18,952 nucleotides of DNA from an uncultured Oscillospiraceae bacterium (GTDB taxonomy: Bacteria > Bacillota > Clostridia > Oscillospirales > Oscillospiraceae), in the NCBI GenBank assembly GCA_934646175.1, contig CAKUEI010000026.1, forward strand, positions 1 to 18,952, given 5' to 3'. Below, one piece after another: positions 8,293-15,934 of the stretch. The notes beneath the pieces are model-generated. The model was given only the letters and a program-made list of their open reading frames with translations. It searched no databases and was not told where the DNA came from. The stretch's first letter is position 1. Each line of letters begins with the position of its first letter. Position numbers and translations under genes: made by a program.

Positions 8293-8576
8293 TTGTCGAT
8301 TGGGTATTTTACAATGTCACGGATGGAGAGTACGTCATAGGCCACGGCGGCGGTGTCCACATGCAGCACACCTACTGTACCCCCATCTCGTGGAATGAGG
8401 CCCAGCCCGGCGATCTGGTGTTCTATCCCGATGATGAGCATGTGGGAATCGTAGGTGGCAGAGATGAAAGTGGAAACATGCTCATCATCCACTGTGCGTT
8501 CAGCCAAAATAATGTGGTGATCACCGGCCTGGAGGGCTTTACCTCCATTGGACATCCCTTGTATTACGGGGAATAA
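8293..8576 (+). CDS. C40 (NlpC/P60) cell-wall hydrolase, 3' exon
   Basis: Second exon of the intron-split peptidase. Joined to 5517 it completes the Phe codon of DCSGF and continues FVDWVFYNVTDGEY to the end of an NlpC/P60 domain. QPGDLVFYPDDEHVGIVGG carries the catalytic His (DEHVGIV), and MLIIHCAF supplies the usual downstream strand. The stop TAA is at 8574-8576. An internal ATG at 8361 has no good ribosome site and would lack the catalytic Cys, so independent expression is unlikely. From memory, CD1108-type peptidases of ICEs end in a different sequence (SHVGIYVGDG... with a longer tail), whereas this end resembles non-ICE clostridial C40 peptidases. The spliced protein may therefore be a chimera. 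Confidence 0.75.
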
Positions 8577-8580
8577 AATA

Positions 8581-8636
8581 AATCTCGCGGTGAGACACAA
8601 TTTCTGTCGGAATCAGGTCTCGCCGTGAGATTTTTT
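8581..8636. terminator. Bidirectional rho-independent terminator
   Basis: Arms AATCTCGCGGTGAGAC (8581-8596) and GTCTCGCCGTGAGATT (8617-8632) pair over 16 bases with two G-T wobbles around a 20-base loop. Six T follow on the plus strand (8631-8636) and TTTATTTTATT follows on the minus strand. It can end the C40 transcript and anything from the HTH remnant opposite. Confidence 0.85.
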
Positions 8637-8749
8637 AATCTTCAAACAGTTTGGAGACTGGAATTTCCAGCACTTCCGCAACCTTAAGCATGATTTCCAT
8701 GGACACACCGAAAGCCCGGGTTTGGCTTTCAATCTTTGCAACAAATGAC
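8635..8749 (-). pseudogene. XRE-type HTH regulator, C-terminal remnant
   Basis: On the minus strand, about 37 codons read SFVAKIESQTRAF, then GVSMEIMLKVAEVLEIPVS and KLFED, then stop. This is the end of a Cro/C1-type helix-turn-helix (third and later helices: recognition helix, then a leucine-rich segment, with the frequent ending V-x-K-L-F-E). The N-terminal part is absent: an in-frame stop lies just upstream, where the relaxase remnant on the other strand begins. It is too short to fold as a repressor and is presumably a leftover of an element-borne regulator. Confidence 0.65.
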
Positions 8750-8960
8750 TATGATTAATTTGCTGGCCGATATTCAGGCGAAAATGGCAGAAGGTTAATC
8801 AACGGGGTACGAGCGGTGGCCAAAGAAATACAACCGCAAAGAAACTGCCCGGACAGTTTGTCTTTTGAAAAAAGAAATCAGTAATTATGAAGAAGATCGG
8901 CTCAGCAGCCGTTTTGCAGCGCTATACGATACTATTAAGCAAATGAAAAAGAATGGTTGA
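8745..8960 (+). pseudogene. Relaxase/mobilisation protein remnant with in-frame stop
   Basis: The frame reads MTMINLLADIQAKMAEG, then TAA (8796-8798), then continues in the same frame STGYERWPKKYNRKETA and RTVCLLKKE to a final TGA at 8958-8960. The combination INLLADIQAKMAEGK.. GYERWAK..NLKQ.AKT is, from memory, a stretch in the C-terminal half of relaxases of clostridial conjugative elements, where a Lys usually occupies the stop position (one base change AAA to TAA). Nothing of the catalytic N-terminal nuclease domain is present. It is therefore a doubly broken relic supporting an origin of the whole left block from an ICE. Confidence 0.6.
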
Positions 8961-9000
8961 GATTGGATCATAGTTTACCTTAAAAAGTAATTCTCGGTGC

Positions 9001-9045
9001 TATATGGGGCAGGATCCAACGCTTTTGTTGTCTCCTGCCCCATAT
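9001..9045 (-). terminator. Terminator hairpin at the end of the maltodextrin operon
   Basis: A perfect 13-base inverted repeat ATATGGGGCAGGA (9002-9014) / TCCTGCCCCATAT (9033-9045), with an inner CAAC/GTTG pair, lies 20 bases beyond the ATPase stop codon. The T-run on the minus side is poor; on the plus side TTTGTT follows. It is best read as the operon's 3' end hairpin, possibly stopping transcription from both sides. Confidence 0.6.
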
Positions 9046-9065
9046 TTGTTATATCTGTTGTGTAA

Positions 9066-10226
9066 TTAAAATTCCAAATTATGACCGTCTTTTTTAGAAA
9101 ATAGGTGGACCACATTTCCGCCAAAAATAAACGAAATGGAAGTGCCACTTTCCGAAGGGATATACTGGGCTCCATCCATACCCGAGGTCTGGGCAACAAT
9201 AATGCTATCCCGACCATTGATATCCACATGAAGATGGACCGCACTCCCCATCATCTCTGAGACTTCTACCTTGCCATGCACCCCATGTTCACCATTCTCC
9301 AACAGCATAATGTGCTCAGGCCGGACACCGAGAATAATCTCTTGGGGGGGTACACTAGCTTGATACAACCTTTCTTGTTTCTCGACAGTAGGCACTACTC
9401 GAATACCGCCCATCAAAACAGAATATACGCCGTCTTCATCCCTCTTTAACTCCGCATCGTAGAAGTTCATCTGTGGGACCCCTATAAAACCTGCTACAAA
9501 GAGGTTGACCGGGTGATCGAAAACCTCTTGAGGTGTTCCAATTTGCTGGATAACACCGTCTTTCATGATAACAATGCGGTCACCTAAGGTCATTGCCTCG
9601 GTCTGGTCGTGGGTAACATAGATGAATGTGGCATTGATACGCTGGCGTAGCTTGATGATCTCAGCGCGCATCTGGTTACGCAACTTGGCATCCAAATTAG
9701 ATAAGGGTTCGTCCATGAGTAGAACTTTGGGCTCTCGTACAATAGCTCGGCCAATGGCCACCCGCTGCCTCTGGCCACCTGACAGCGCCTTAGGCTTGCG
9801 CTCTAGATATTCCGTAATTCCCAGGATCTCCGCCGCCTGATTCACACGACGGTCGATCTCCTCCTTAGGTAACTTGCGGAGTTTCAGTGGAAATTCCATA
9901 TTGCCCCGCACCGTCATGTGGGGATATAGGGCATAGCTTTGAAACACCATAGCGATGTCTCGATCCTTAGGTTCCACATCGTTGACCAGTTTTCCGTCAA
10001 TATAGAGCTCACCCCTGGTGATCTCCTCCAATCCTGCCACCATCCTCAGCGTGGTAGATTTTCCGCAACCGGAGGGCCCGACTAATACAATGAATTCCCG
10101 ATCACTGATATTCAGGTTGAAGTCCTGCACCGCGAGAACGCCTTCGTCCGTTACCTTGAGATTACTTTTCTTTTTCTCGCTGTGTGGATATACTTTTTCA
10201 ATATGCTGTAAACTGACTTCAGACAT
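9066..10226 (-). CDS. MalK/MsmX/UgpC-type sugar ABC transporter ATPase
   Basis: The ATPase subunit that drives a carbohydrate ABC importer from the cytoplasm. The 386-residue product has Walker A GPSGCGKST (50-58), the signature LSGGQRQRV (near 150), Walker B VLLMDEPLSNLD (near 170), the switch His in YVTHDQTEAMT (near 205) and a C-terminal TOBE regulatory region (GVRPEHIML). A basic ~13-residue insertion (EKKKSNLKVTDEG) sits between the first strands. ATG 10226 is preferred because AGGAG lies eight bases upstream; an in-frame GTG at 10235 overlaps that site and is rejected. It follows glgP by 27 bases as the last gene of the operon and is the natural partner of the two permeases upstream. 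ATPases of this type can serve several importers, so it may not be exclusive. Confidence 0.93.
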   Translation of the reverse strand: MSEVSLQHIEKVYPHSEKKKSNLKVTDEGVLAVQDFNLNISDREFIVLVGPSGCGKSTTLRMVAGLEEITRGELYIDGKLVNDVEPKDRDIAMVFQSYALYPHMTVRGNMEFPLKLRKLPKEEIDRRVNQAAEILGITEYLERKPKALSGGQRQRVAIGRAIVREPKVLLMDEPLSNLDAKLRNQMRAEIIKLRQRINATFIYVTHDQTEAMTLGDRIVIMKDGVIQQIGTPQEVFDHPVNLFVAGFIGVPQMNFYDAELKRDEDGVYSVLMGGIRVVPTVEKQERLYQASVPPQEIILGVRPEHIMLLENGEHGVHGKVEVSEMMGSAVHLHVDINGRDSIIVAQTSGMDGAQYIPSESGTSISFIFGGNVVHLFSKKDGHNLEF

Positions 10227-10253
10227 AATAAGCACTCCTTTCTGAGATGGCTT

Positions 10254-12512
10254 TCATTTTAAATGCCAGATATCCTGGTCATATTCTGCGATAGTACGAT
10301 CGGAGGAAAAGAATCCAGAGCGGGCAATATTGACCAGCATCCTGCGGCTCCAGGCGTCCCGGTCCTCGTAGTCGGTTAGGCAACGCTCCTTCACCGCAAT
10401 ATAGTCCTCCAGGTCTAAAAGGGCCATAAAGTAGTCTTTGGAAATAAAGTCCTTGTAGAGCCGGCTAAGGCTCTGGGCATCACCCATGGTCAGCAGCTGG
10501 GGGCTGATGATGAAGTCCACCAGACGCTCCACCTCTGGCTTCTGCCAGTAGTCGCTGCTACGGTAGGCGCTATTCTGATAGAGGTCAATGACCTCATCAG
10601 CCGAGCGGCCGAAGATGTAGATGTTCTCCTCCCCCACCAGCCGGGAGATCTCCACATTGGCCCCGTCCAACGTACCCAGGGTGACAGCACCGTTGGCCAT
10701 GAGCTTCATGTTGCCGGTACCACTGGCCTCCTTGGATGCCAAGGAGATCTGCTCGGACACATCGCAGGCGGGCACCAGGAGCTCGGCGGAGGAGACATTG
10801 TAGTTTTCCACCATCACCAGCTTCAGCCAGGGGGACACCTGAGGGTCCTGGTCGATGAGCCTGCTCAGGCACAAAAGCAGGTGGATGGTGTCCTTGGCTA
10901 GGGTATAGGCAGGGGCGGCTTTGGCACCGAACACCATAGTCACCGGCCGGGTTGGGGTACGGCCCTCCTTGATCTGCAGATACTTCCAGATTGCATACAA
11001 AGCATTCATCTGCTGGCGCTTATACTGGTGCAGCCGCTTGATCTGGATGTCCAGGATGCTATCGGGGGTAATCTCCGTCCCGCGCCCCTTCAGCCACCGG
11101 GCCAGTTTCGTCTTGTTTTCCCCCTTGACGGACAGCAACTGCTCACGGAGAGCGCTGTCCTCCATGTGGTCCATCAGCCCCTCCAGCTTTCCCGCATCCC
11201 GCTTCCACTCCGGGCCAATGGCCTGGGTGATGAGATCGGAGAGAGCAGGGTTGCAGCCCATCAGCCAGCGGCGGAAGGTGATACCGTTTGTTTTATTGTT
11301 GAACTTCTCTGGGTAGAGCACATAGAAAGAGTGCAACTCCGTATTTTTCAGGATTTCGGTGTGCAACTCGGCCACACCGTTGACCTTGGCGCTGCTGTGG
11401 ATATCCATGTGGGCCATGTGGATGACATCGTGCGCATCCCAGATGGCAAGCTCGGGGGCATCGCTGCGTTTCCGGGCCCGCTCATCCAGGGCACGGATAA
11501 AAGGCAGTAGCTGGGGGGTCACCTGTTCCAGATAGGAGGCAGGCCATTTCTCCAGGGCCTCGGCCAGGATGGTGTGGTTGGTGTAGGCACAGGTACGCTC
11601 TACCAGATCCATGGCCCGCTCTAGCTCCACCCCTCGCTCGGTTAGCAGACGAATGAGCTCCGGAATCACCATGGATGGGTGGGTGTCGTTGATGTGGACA
11701 ACGGCGTACTTGTCCAGCTCTTCCAGGGCGTGCCCCCGCTCCTCCAGTTCCTGCAGAATCAGTTGGGCACCAGCGGAAACCATGAAGTACTGCTGGTATA
11801 GTCGCAGCAGCCGCCCCGTCTCGTCGCTGTCATCGGGGTAGAGGAAGGAGGTCAGGTGGTGGGAGATGTCCGTTTTGTCAAACTGGATGCCATCCTTGGG
11901 GGGGTGGGCGGGTTGCTCCACGTCAAAGAGGTGCAATCGGTTGCAAATGCCATTCTCATAGCCGGGAATCTCCAGGTCGTACAGTCTGGCGTTCAGAGAG
12001 AAGCTCCCGAACTTTACCGGGTAGGACACCCCGGTATCCAGCAGCCAGGACTCCGGCGCAATCCAGGGGTCGGGCATCTCAGTCTGCCGGCCAGTGTCCA
12101 ACCGCTGACGGAACAGGCCATAGTGGTAATTGAGGCCCACACCGTCCCCGTTGATTCCCAGGGAGGCGATGGAGTCCAGAAAGCAGGCGGCCAGGCGGCC
12201 CAGCCCGCCGTTACCCAGGGAAGGCTCCGGTTCCTGATCCTCAATCTGGGCCAAGGAGCGGCCGTGAGCGGCCAGTAGAGCCTCCACATCCTCTAGTAGG
12301 CCCAGGTTGATGAGGTTGGCCCTCAGCAGCCGCCCCACCAGAAATTCCGCGGAAAAATAGTACAGTTTCCGCTTCCCCTGGGCGTGGCCCATGGGCTTTT
12401 GTAGATCACGCACCGCGGCGGTCAGGGCGTACATCAGCTCCCGGTCGGAGCTCGTGTCCAGGCTGACCCCATGCCTTGTCAAATAGGTATCCAAATAAGG
12501 TTGGATGCTCAT
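10254..12512 (-). CDS. glgP: Glycogen/maltodextrin phosphorylase
   Basis: Catalyses phosphorolysis of alpha-1,4-glucans to glucose-1-phosphate with a pyridoxal-phosphate cofactor in the cytoplasm. The 752-residue length fits the shorter maltodextrin phosphorylases (MalP) of Firmicutes. The GT35 hallmark EASGTGNMKLMANGA is present, with the PLP-binding Lys at residue 603. Other conserved blocks are SLGNGGLGRLAACF (near 98), NDTHPS (near 270) and IKRLHQYKRQ (near 500). ATG 12512 overlaps the malQ stop by four bases (ATGA), with a GGGAG ribosome site inside malQ, so the two are translationally coupled. Within this operon the likely substrates are imported maltodextrins elongated by MalQ rather than stored glycogen, since no glycogen-synthesis genes are seen here. 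The gene is clearly more GC-rich than lacI and most of malQ. Confidence 0.95.
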   Translation of the reverse strand: MSIQPYLDTYLTRHGVSLDTSSDRELMYALTAAVRDLQKPMGHAQGKRKLYYFSAEFLVGRLLRANLINLGLLEDVEALLAAHGRSLAQIEDQEPEPSLGNGGLGRLAACFLDSIASLGINGDGVGLNYHYGLFRQRLDTGRQTEMPDPWIAPESWLLDTGVSYPVKFGSFSLNARLYDLEIPGYENGICNRLHLFDVEQPAHPPKDGIQFDKTDISHHLTSFLYPDDSDETGRLLRLYQQYFMVSAGAQLILQELEERGHALEELDKYAVVHINDTHPSMVIPELIRLLTERGVELERAMDLVERTCAYTNHTILAEALEKWPASYLEQVTPQLLPFIRALDERARKRSDAPELAIWDAHDVIHMAHMDIHSSAKVNGVAELHTEILKNTELHSFYVLYPEKFNNKTNGITFRRWLMGCNPALSDLITQAIGPEWKRDAGKLEGLMDHMEDSALREQLLSVKGENKTKLARWLKGRGTEITPDSILDIQIKRLHQYKRQQMNALYAIWKYLQIKEGRTPTRPVTMVFGAKAAPAYTLAKDTIHLLLCLSRLIDQDPQVSPWLKLVMVENYNVSSAELLVPACDVSEQISLASKEASGTGNMKLMANGAVTLGTLDGANVEISRLVGEENIYIFGRSADEVIDLYQNSAYRSSDYWQKPEVERLVDFIISPQLLTMGDAQSLSRLYKDFISKDYFMALLDLEDYIAVKERCLTDYEDRDAWSRRMLVNIARSGFFSSDRTIAEYDQDIWHLK

Positions 12513-14017
12513 GACTTTTCTCCCTTCCTTTCCTGGGGCAGGCGCTCATAGAGCTTCATCTGCCGCAGCAGGCGTTTGGCTAGAGCCGGGCTATCAAAGC
12601 CGGGCAGCGCCCGCCACTGCCAGTTACCCCCCAGCGTAGAGGGGGTGTTGATCCGCCCCTCTGAGCTAAGCCCTAGCAGATCCTGCATTTGAACAATGGC
12701 GTAATCGGCAGTACTACTCCAAATAGCTCGCATCATTCCCCAATTTTCTCCTTCAATAGAATCAAGATGCAAATATTCGCGAGCCAATGCTACATCTTCT
12801 GGGTTTGCGGTACTAATCCACCCTAAAGCAGTGTCGTTGTCGTGGGTACCGACATAGGCAACACAATTGGTAGGGTAATTATGGGGCTGATATGTTCGCC
12901 CTCCCCCATCCCGGCTATCAAAGGCAAACTCCAGCACCTTCATTCCAGGATAGCCGGTGTTCTTCAAAAGTTGATGTACCGAGGGGGTAAGAAAGCCAAG
13001 ATCCTCTGCAATGATGGGCCGCTGACCAATTACCTTCTCCACTGCACGGAAAAAGTCCAACCCAGGCCCAGCTTCCCATGTACCTTCTTTGGCTGTCTCA
13101 GCAGAAGCCGGAATAGCATAGTAAGCATCAAAGCCCCGGAAATGATCGATACGAAGCACATCATAAAACCTAAACTGGAAAGAAATACGGTGCAACCACC
13201 AGTGATAGCCATCTGCCCGCATCTGCTCCCAATTAAAAAGAGGATTGCCCCACAACTGGCCATCTGCAGAAAAGCCATCCGGTGGGCAACCAGCCACCCG
13301 GGTAGGATGCAGATCAGCGTCCATCTGGAACTGATCCGGATGTGCCCATACATCCGAACTGTCTTCCGCCACATAAATAGGAATATCGCCAATGATAGAT
13401 ATCCCTTTGGCTTCCGCCAGACTTTTCAGCCGTTCCCACTGCTCAAAAAACAAAAACTGTACGCCTTTCCAAAAGAGAATATCAGATTCCATCTCTGCCT
13501 TGGCATGTGACATTGATTCTCTTTCCCTGTGTCGAAGTTCTTCCGGCCACTCTTTCCAAGGTCTTCCTCCAAAATAACTTTTTAAAGACATGAAAAGGGA
13601 GTAATCTTCCAGCCAATAACTTTCTTTATCGCAAAAACACTGCACCGCTTGTTTGTTATTGGCCCAAAGCCGATCCACTGCTTTTTTGAGTACCTGGAAA
13701 CGTTTTTGATACAACAATCCATAGTCTACACGGGCGGGATTTGTACTCCACTGGATGCCTTGGTACTCTTCGGGCAATAATAATCCCACCTTGGCCAAAT
13801 CATCTAGATCAATCAAATAGGGGTTCCCTGCATAGGAGGAAAAAGGTTGGTATGGAGAGTCGCCATAGCCAGTAGGTCCAATGGGCAATAACTGCCAATA
13901 AGTCTGACCACTTTCTGCCAAAAAGTCTAAAAACTCTCTGGCAGATCTCCCCAAAGTTCCGATTCCCCACGGTGAGGGTAATGAAGTGATTGGCATCAGA
14001 ACGCCGGCACTTCGCAT
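12509..14017 (-). CDS. malQ: 4-alpha-glucanotransferase (amylomaltase, GH77)
   Basis: Cytoplasmic disproportionating enzyme that transfers glucan segments between maltodextrins, releasing glucose and making longer chains for the phosphorylase. The 502-residue length is typical of GH77. Visible family blocks are GVLMPITSLPSPWGIG at the start, the PIGPTGYGDSPYQ loop, nucleophile Asp291 in LRIDHFRGF, acid/base Glu338 in IIAEDLGFL (47 residues later, as expected), the third acid in GTHDND, and the INTPSTLGGNWQWR end. The start ATG 14017 lies 27 bases after the lacI stop, with a loosely placed AAAGG. Its stop overlaps the glgP start. Base composition changes inside the gene: the last ~100 codons (12509 to about 12700) are GC-rich like glgP, and the rest is much more AT-rich. 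Confidence 0.96.
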   Translation of the reverse strand: MRSAGVLMPITSLPSPWGIGTLGRSAREFLDFLAESGQTYWQLLPIGPTGYGDSPYQPFSSYAGNPYLIDLDDLAKVGLLLPEEYQGIQWSTNPARVDYGLLYQKRFQVLKKAVDRLWANNKQAVQCFCDKESYWLEDYSLFMSLKSYFGGRPWKEWPEELRHRERESMSHAKAEMESDILFWKGVQFLFFEQWERLKSLAEAKGISIIGDIPIYVAEDSSDVWAHPDQFQMDADLHPTRVAGCPPDGFSADGQLWGNPLFNWEQMRADGYHWWLHRISFQFRFYDVLRIDHFRGFDAYYAIPASAETAKEGTWEAGPGLDFFRAVEKVIGQRPIIAEDLGFLTPSVHQLLKNTGYPGMKVLEFAFDSRDGGGRTYQPHNYPTNCVAYVGTHDNDTALGWISTANPEDVALAREYLHLDSIEGENWGMMRAIWSSTADYAIVQMQDLLGLSSEGRINTPSTLGGNWQWRALPGFDSPALAKRLLRQMKLYERLPQERKGEKS

Positions 14018-14044
14018 ATCAACACCAACCTTTCTGTGACTCTG

Positions 14045-15058
14045 CTATCTTGTTTCCACAAAAGAAACGCTTTCACGTTCCACTAATTCAAAATCAATTG
14101 TTTCATAAACCGGAGTTGTTTTGTAATGAATCGCCTGGAGTAAGGTTTGTACTCCCCGGGCTGCCAGCTCCGCGGCATCCTGTCTAACGGTTGTCAGTCG
14201 GGGGATACAGAAGTTAGCAGCATCAATTCCATCATAACCTACGATCGAGATATCATCCGGGATCCTCAGTCCCAAATCGCATATGGCACGCATAGCCCCT
14301 AAAGCAATAACATCGCCCAGTGCAAACAGGGCAGTGATATCCGGCTCTCGCCCCAGTAGCTCTTTTGCCGCCGCATATCCATCTGCCATGGAGAACCGAC
14401 ATGGGACATGGTTAGCTTTAGGGGCAAAAGGCAACCCTAACCGCCTCATACAAGCCTCAACACCCCGGAGGCGTTTAACACTAATTTGCTCAACCGCCAG
14501 GTTTCCTCCCAACACACCGATCTTCTGATGTCCATGACGGTATAGGTACTCAATAACAGCCTCTGCAGATGCGGTGTCATCTGTGGAGAAGCTAGATAGA
14601 TTTTCAAAACCTAAAGCATGGGCGTCATTGGTCAGCAACACACAAGGAACCGTAATTGGATGAAATTCTCGTCGAAAACAGTCCAAGTCCCCTCCAAGGA
14701 AAATAATTCCTTTGGGCCGACGGAGCTTGACTAACTGCACTGCATACTGTACTTCGTCGGCCTCCTCATCCAGATAGGCCACATAAATCTCTTCACCGTT
14801 GTTTCGAAAAAGATCCTGCACACGTTCCAAAATTCCAGCAAACAAGAAGTTTTGAGATCCTTTTACCAATACGGCAACGGACGATTGTGCCTGCGTCTTC
14901 AGATACTTTGCATTAGCGTTTGGCTCAAATCCCTGCTCATGTACTACAGCCAGAATACGTTCTCGAGCCTTCTTACTGACATCTGGATGATTATTCAGAA
15001 CCCGGGATACAGTACCTAACCCATATCCCGAAAGACGCGCAATATCTTTTATCGTCAT
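14045..15058 (-). CDS. LacI-family transcriptional regulator of the maltodextrin operon
   Basis: A 337-residue repressor. The N-terminal HTH and hinge are typical (MTIKDIARLSGYGLGTVSRV, then LNNHPDVSKKARERI), followed by a periplasmic-binding-protein-like sensor domain with GIIFLGGDLD, ALFALGDVIALGAM, DISIVGYDGID and RLTTVRQD. It starts at ATG 15058 with GGAAGTG upstream, 36 bases after malG, and no separate promoter or terminator is seen between them. It is therefore probably transcribed as part of the operon and controls itself. The likely target is the palindrome at 18273-18288 in front of the binding-protein gene. Its inducer is probably maltose or a maltodextrin, inferred from the neighbouring malQ and glgP. 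A CcpA-like global role is unlikely given the location. Confidence 0.9.
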   Translation of the reverse strand: MTIKDIARLSGYGLGTVSRVLNNHPDVSKKARERILAVVHEQGFEPNANAKYLKTQAQSSVAVLVKGSQNFLFAGILERVQDLFRNNGEEIYVAYLDEEADEVQYAVQLVKLRRPKGIIFLGGDLDCFRREFHPITVPCVLLTNDAHALGFENLSSFSTDDTASAEAVIEYLYRHGHQKIGVLGGNLAVEQISVKRLRGVEACMRRLGLPFAPKANHVPCRFSMADGYAAAKELLGREPDITALFALGDVIALGAMRAICDLGLRIPDDISIVGYDGIDAANFCIPRLTTVRQDAAELAARGVQTLLQAIHYKTTPVYETIDFELVERESVSFVETR

Positions 15059-15094
15059 AGCATCACTTCCAATATTCCATGTGATACAGCCCCG

Positions 15095-15934
15095 TTACCC
15101 CTTGACCGCACCCGTGGCCACGCCTTTGATAATGTACTTCTGGCAGGACAGGTAAAATACGATCACAGGGATTACCGCCATGATGAGGGCGGCCATAATG
15201 GCACCCATGTCAACCCGGCCGTAGGAGCCTTTCATATATTGTATCACAATAGAGATGGTTTTGTACTTTTTCAGATCCAGGGTCAGGTAGGGCAACAGGA
15301 AGTCGTTCCAGATCCACATGGTCTCCAAGATGCCCACGGAGATGTAGGTGGGCTTCATGATGGGCAGAACCACCGAGAAGAAGGTCCGGATGGGTGAACA
15401 GCCGTCGATCATGGCGGCCTCCTCGATCTCAATGGGGATGGACTTGACAAAGCCGCAGAACATGAACACCGCCAGCCCCGCGCCAAAGCCCAAGTAGATG
15501 ATGATGAGACCCCAGGGGGTGCCCAGACCCAGCCGGTCGGTGACCAGGGAGAGAGTGAACATGACCATCTGGAAGGGGACCACCATGGAGAAGACGCACA
15601 GGATGTAGATGGCTTTGGTGACCCGGGTCTTCACCCGGGTAATATACCAGGCGCACATGGAGGTGCAGATGAGGATGACCAGCACCGAGCCCACGGTGAT
15701 GAACACCGTCCAGCCCACCGCATCCAGAAAGCCGTACTGGTCGATGGCGGCGGTGTAGTTGTCTAGGCCTGTGAGGGTGGTCTCATTGGGCAGCTGGAAG
15801 GGCTCCAGGCTGATGTAGGACTTTTTCTTAAAGGAGTTCATTAGCACCACCACGATGGGCAGCACATAGACGATGCACAAAAAGGAGAACAGGCCGGTGC
15901 CCAAGCGGCTGAGATGGGCTTGTTTTTGTTTCAT
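15095..15934 (-). CDS. Sugar ABC transporter permease, MalG type
   Basis: Inner-membrane channel subunit, 279 residues with about six hydrophobic segments. The cytoplasmic EAA loop that docks the ATPase is clear: EAAMIDGCSPIRTFF, then VVLPIMKP (near residues 175-200). The N-terminal segment (GTGLFSFLCIVYVLPIVVVLMNSF) and long periplasmic first loop, followed by the C-terminal ending KGVATGAVKG, are typical of the MalG/CUT1 branch. The start ATG 15934 overlaps the malF stop by four bases (ATGA), with GGAGG just inside malF. It partners with MalF in a heterodimer. Substrate is inferred from context as maltodextrin or another alpha-glucoside; family alone says only oligosaccharide. Confidence 0.93.
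   Translation of the reverse strand: MKQKQAHLSRLGTGLFSFLCIVYVLPIVVVLMNSFKKKSYISLEPFQLPNETTLTGLDNYTAAIDQYGFLDAVGWTVFITVGSVLVILICTSMCAWYITRVKTRVTKAIYILCVFSMVVPFQMVMFTLSLVTDRLGLGTPWGLIIIYLGFGAGLAVFMFCGFVKSIPIEIEEAAMIDGCSPIRTFFSVVLPIMKPTYISVGILETMWIWNDFLLPYLTLDLKKYKTISIVIQYMKGSYGRVDMGAIMAALIMAVIPVIVFYLSCQKYIIKGVATGAVKG

Noticed and set aside
8361..8576. Independent small gene starting at ATG 8361
   Set aside because: The same frame is the 3' exon of the C40 gene; homology extends upstream to the splice site at 8293 and no good ribosome site precedes the ATG.
10227..10235. GTG start (10235) for the ATPase gene
   Set aside because: The GTG overlaps the AGGAG that correctly spaces ATG 10226.
12842..13510. 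222-codon open frame on the plus strand
   Set aside because: Antisense to malQ, whose catalytic residues are all in place; no motifs or ribosome site.
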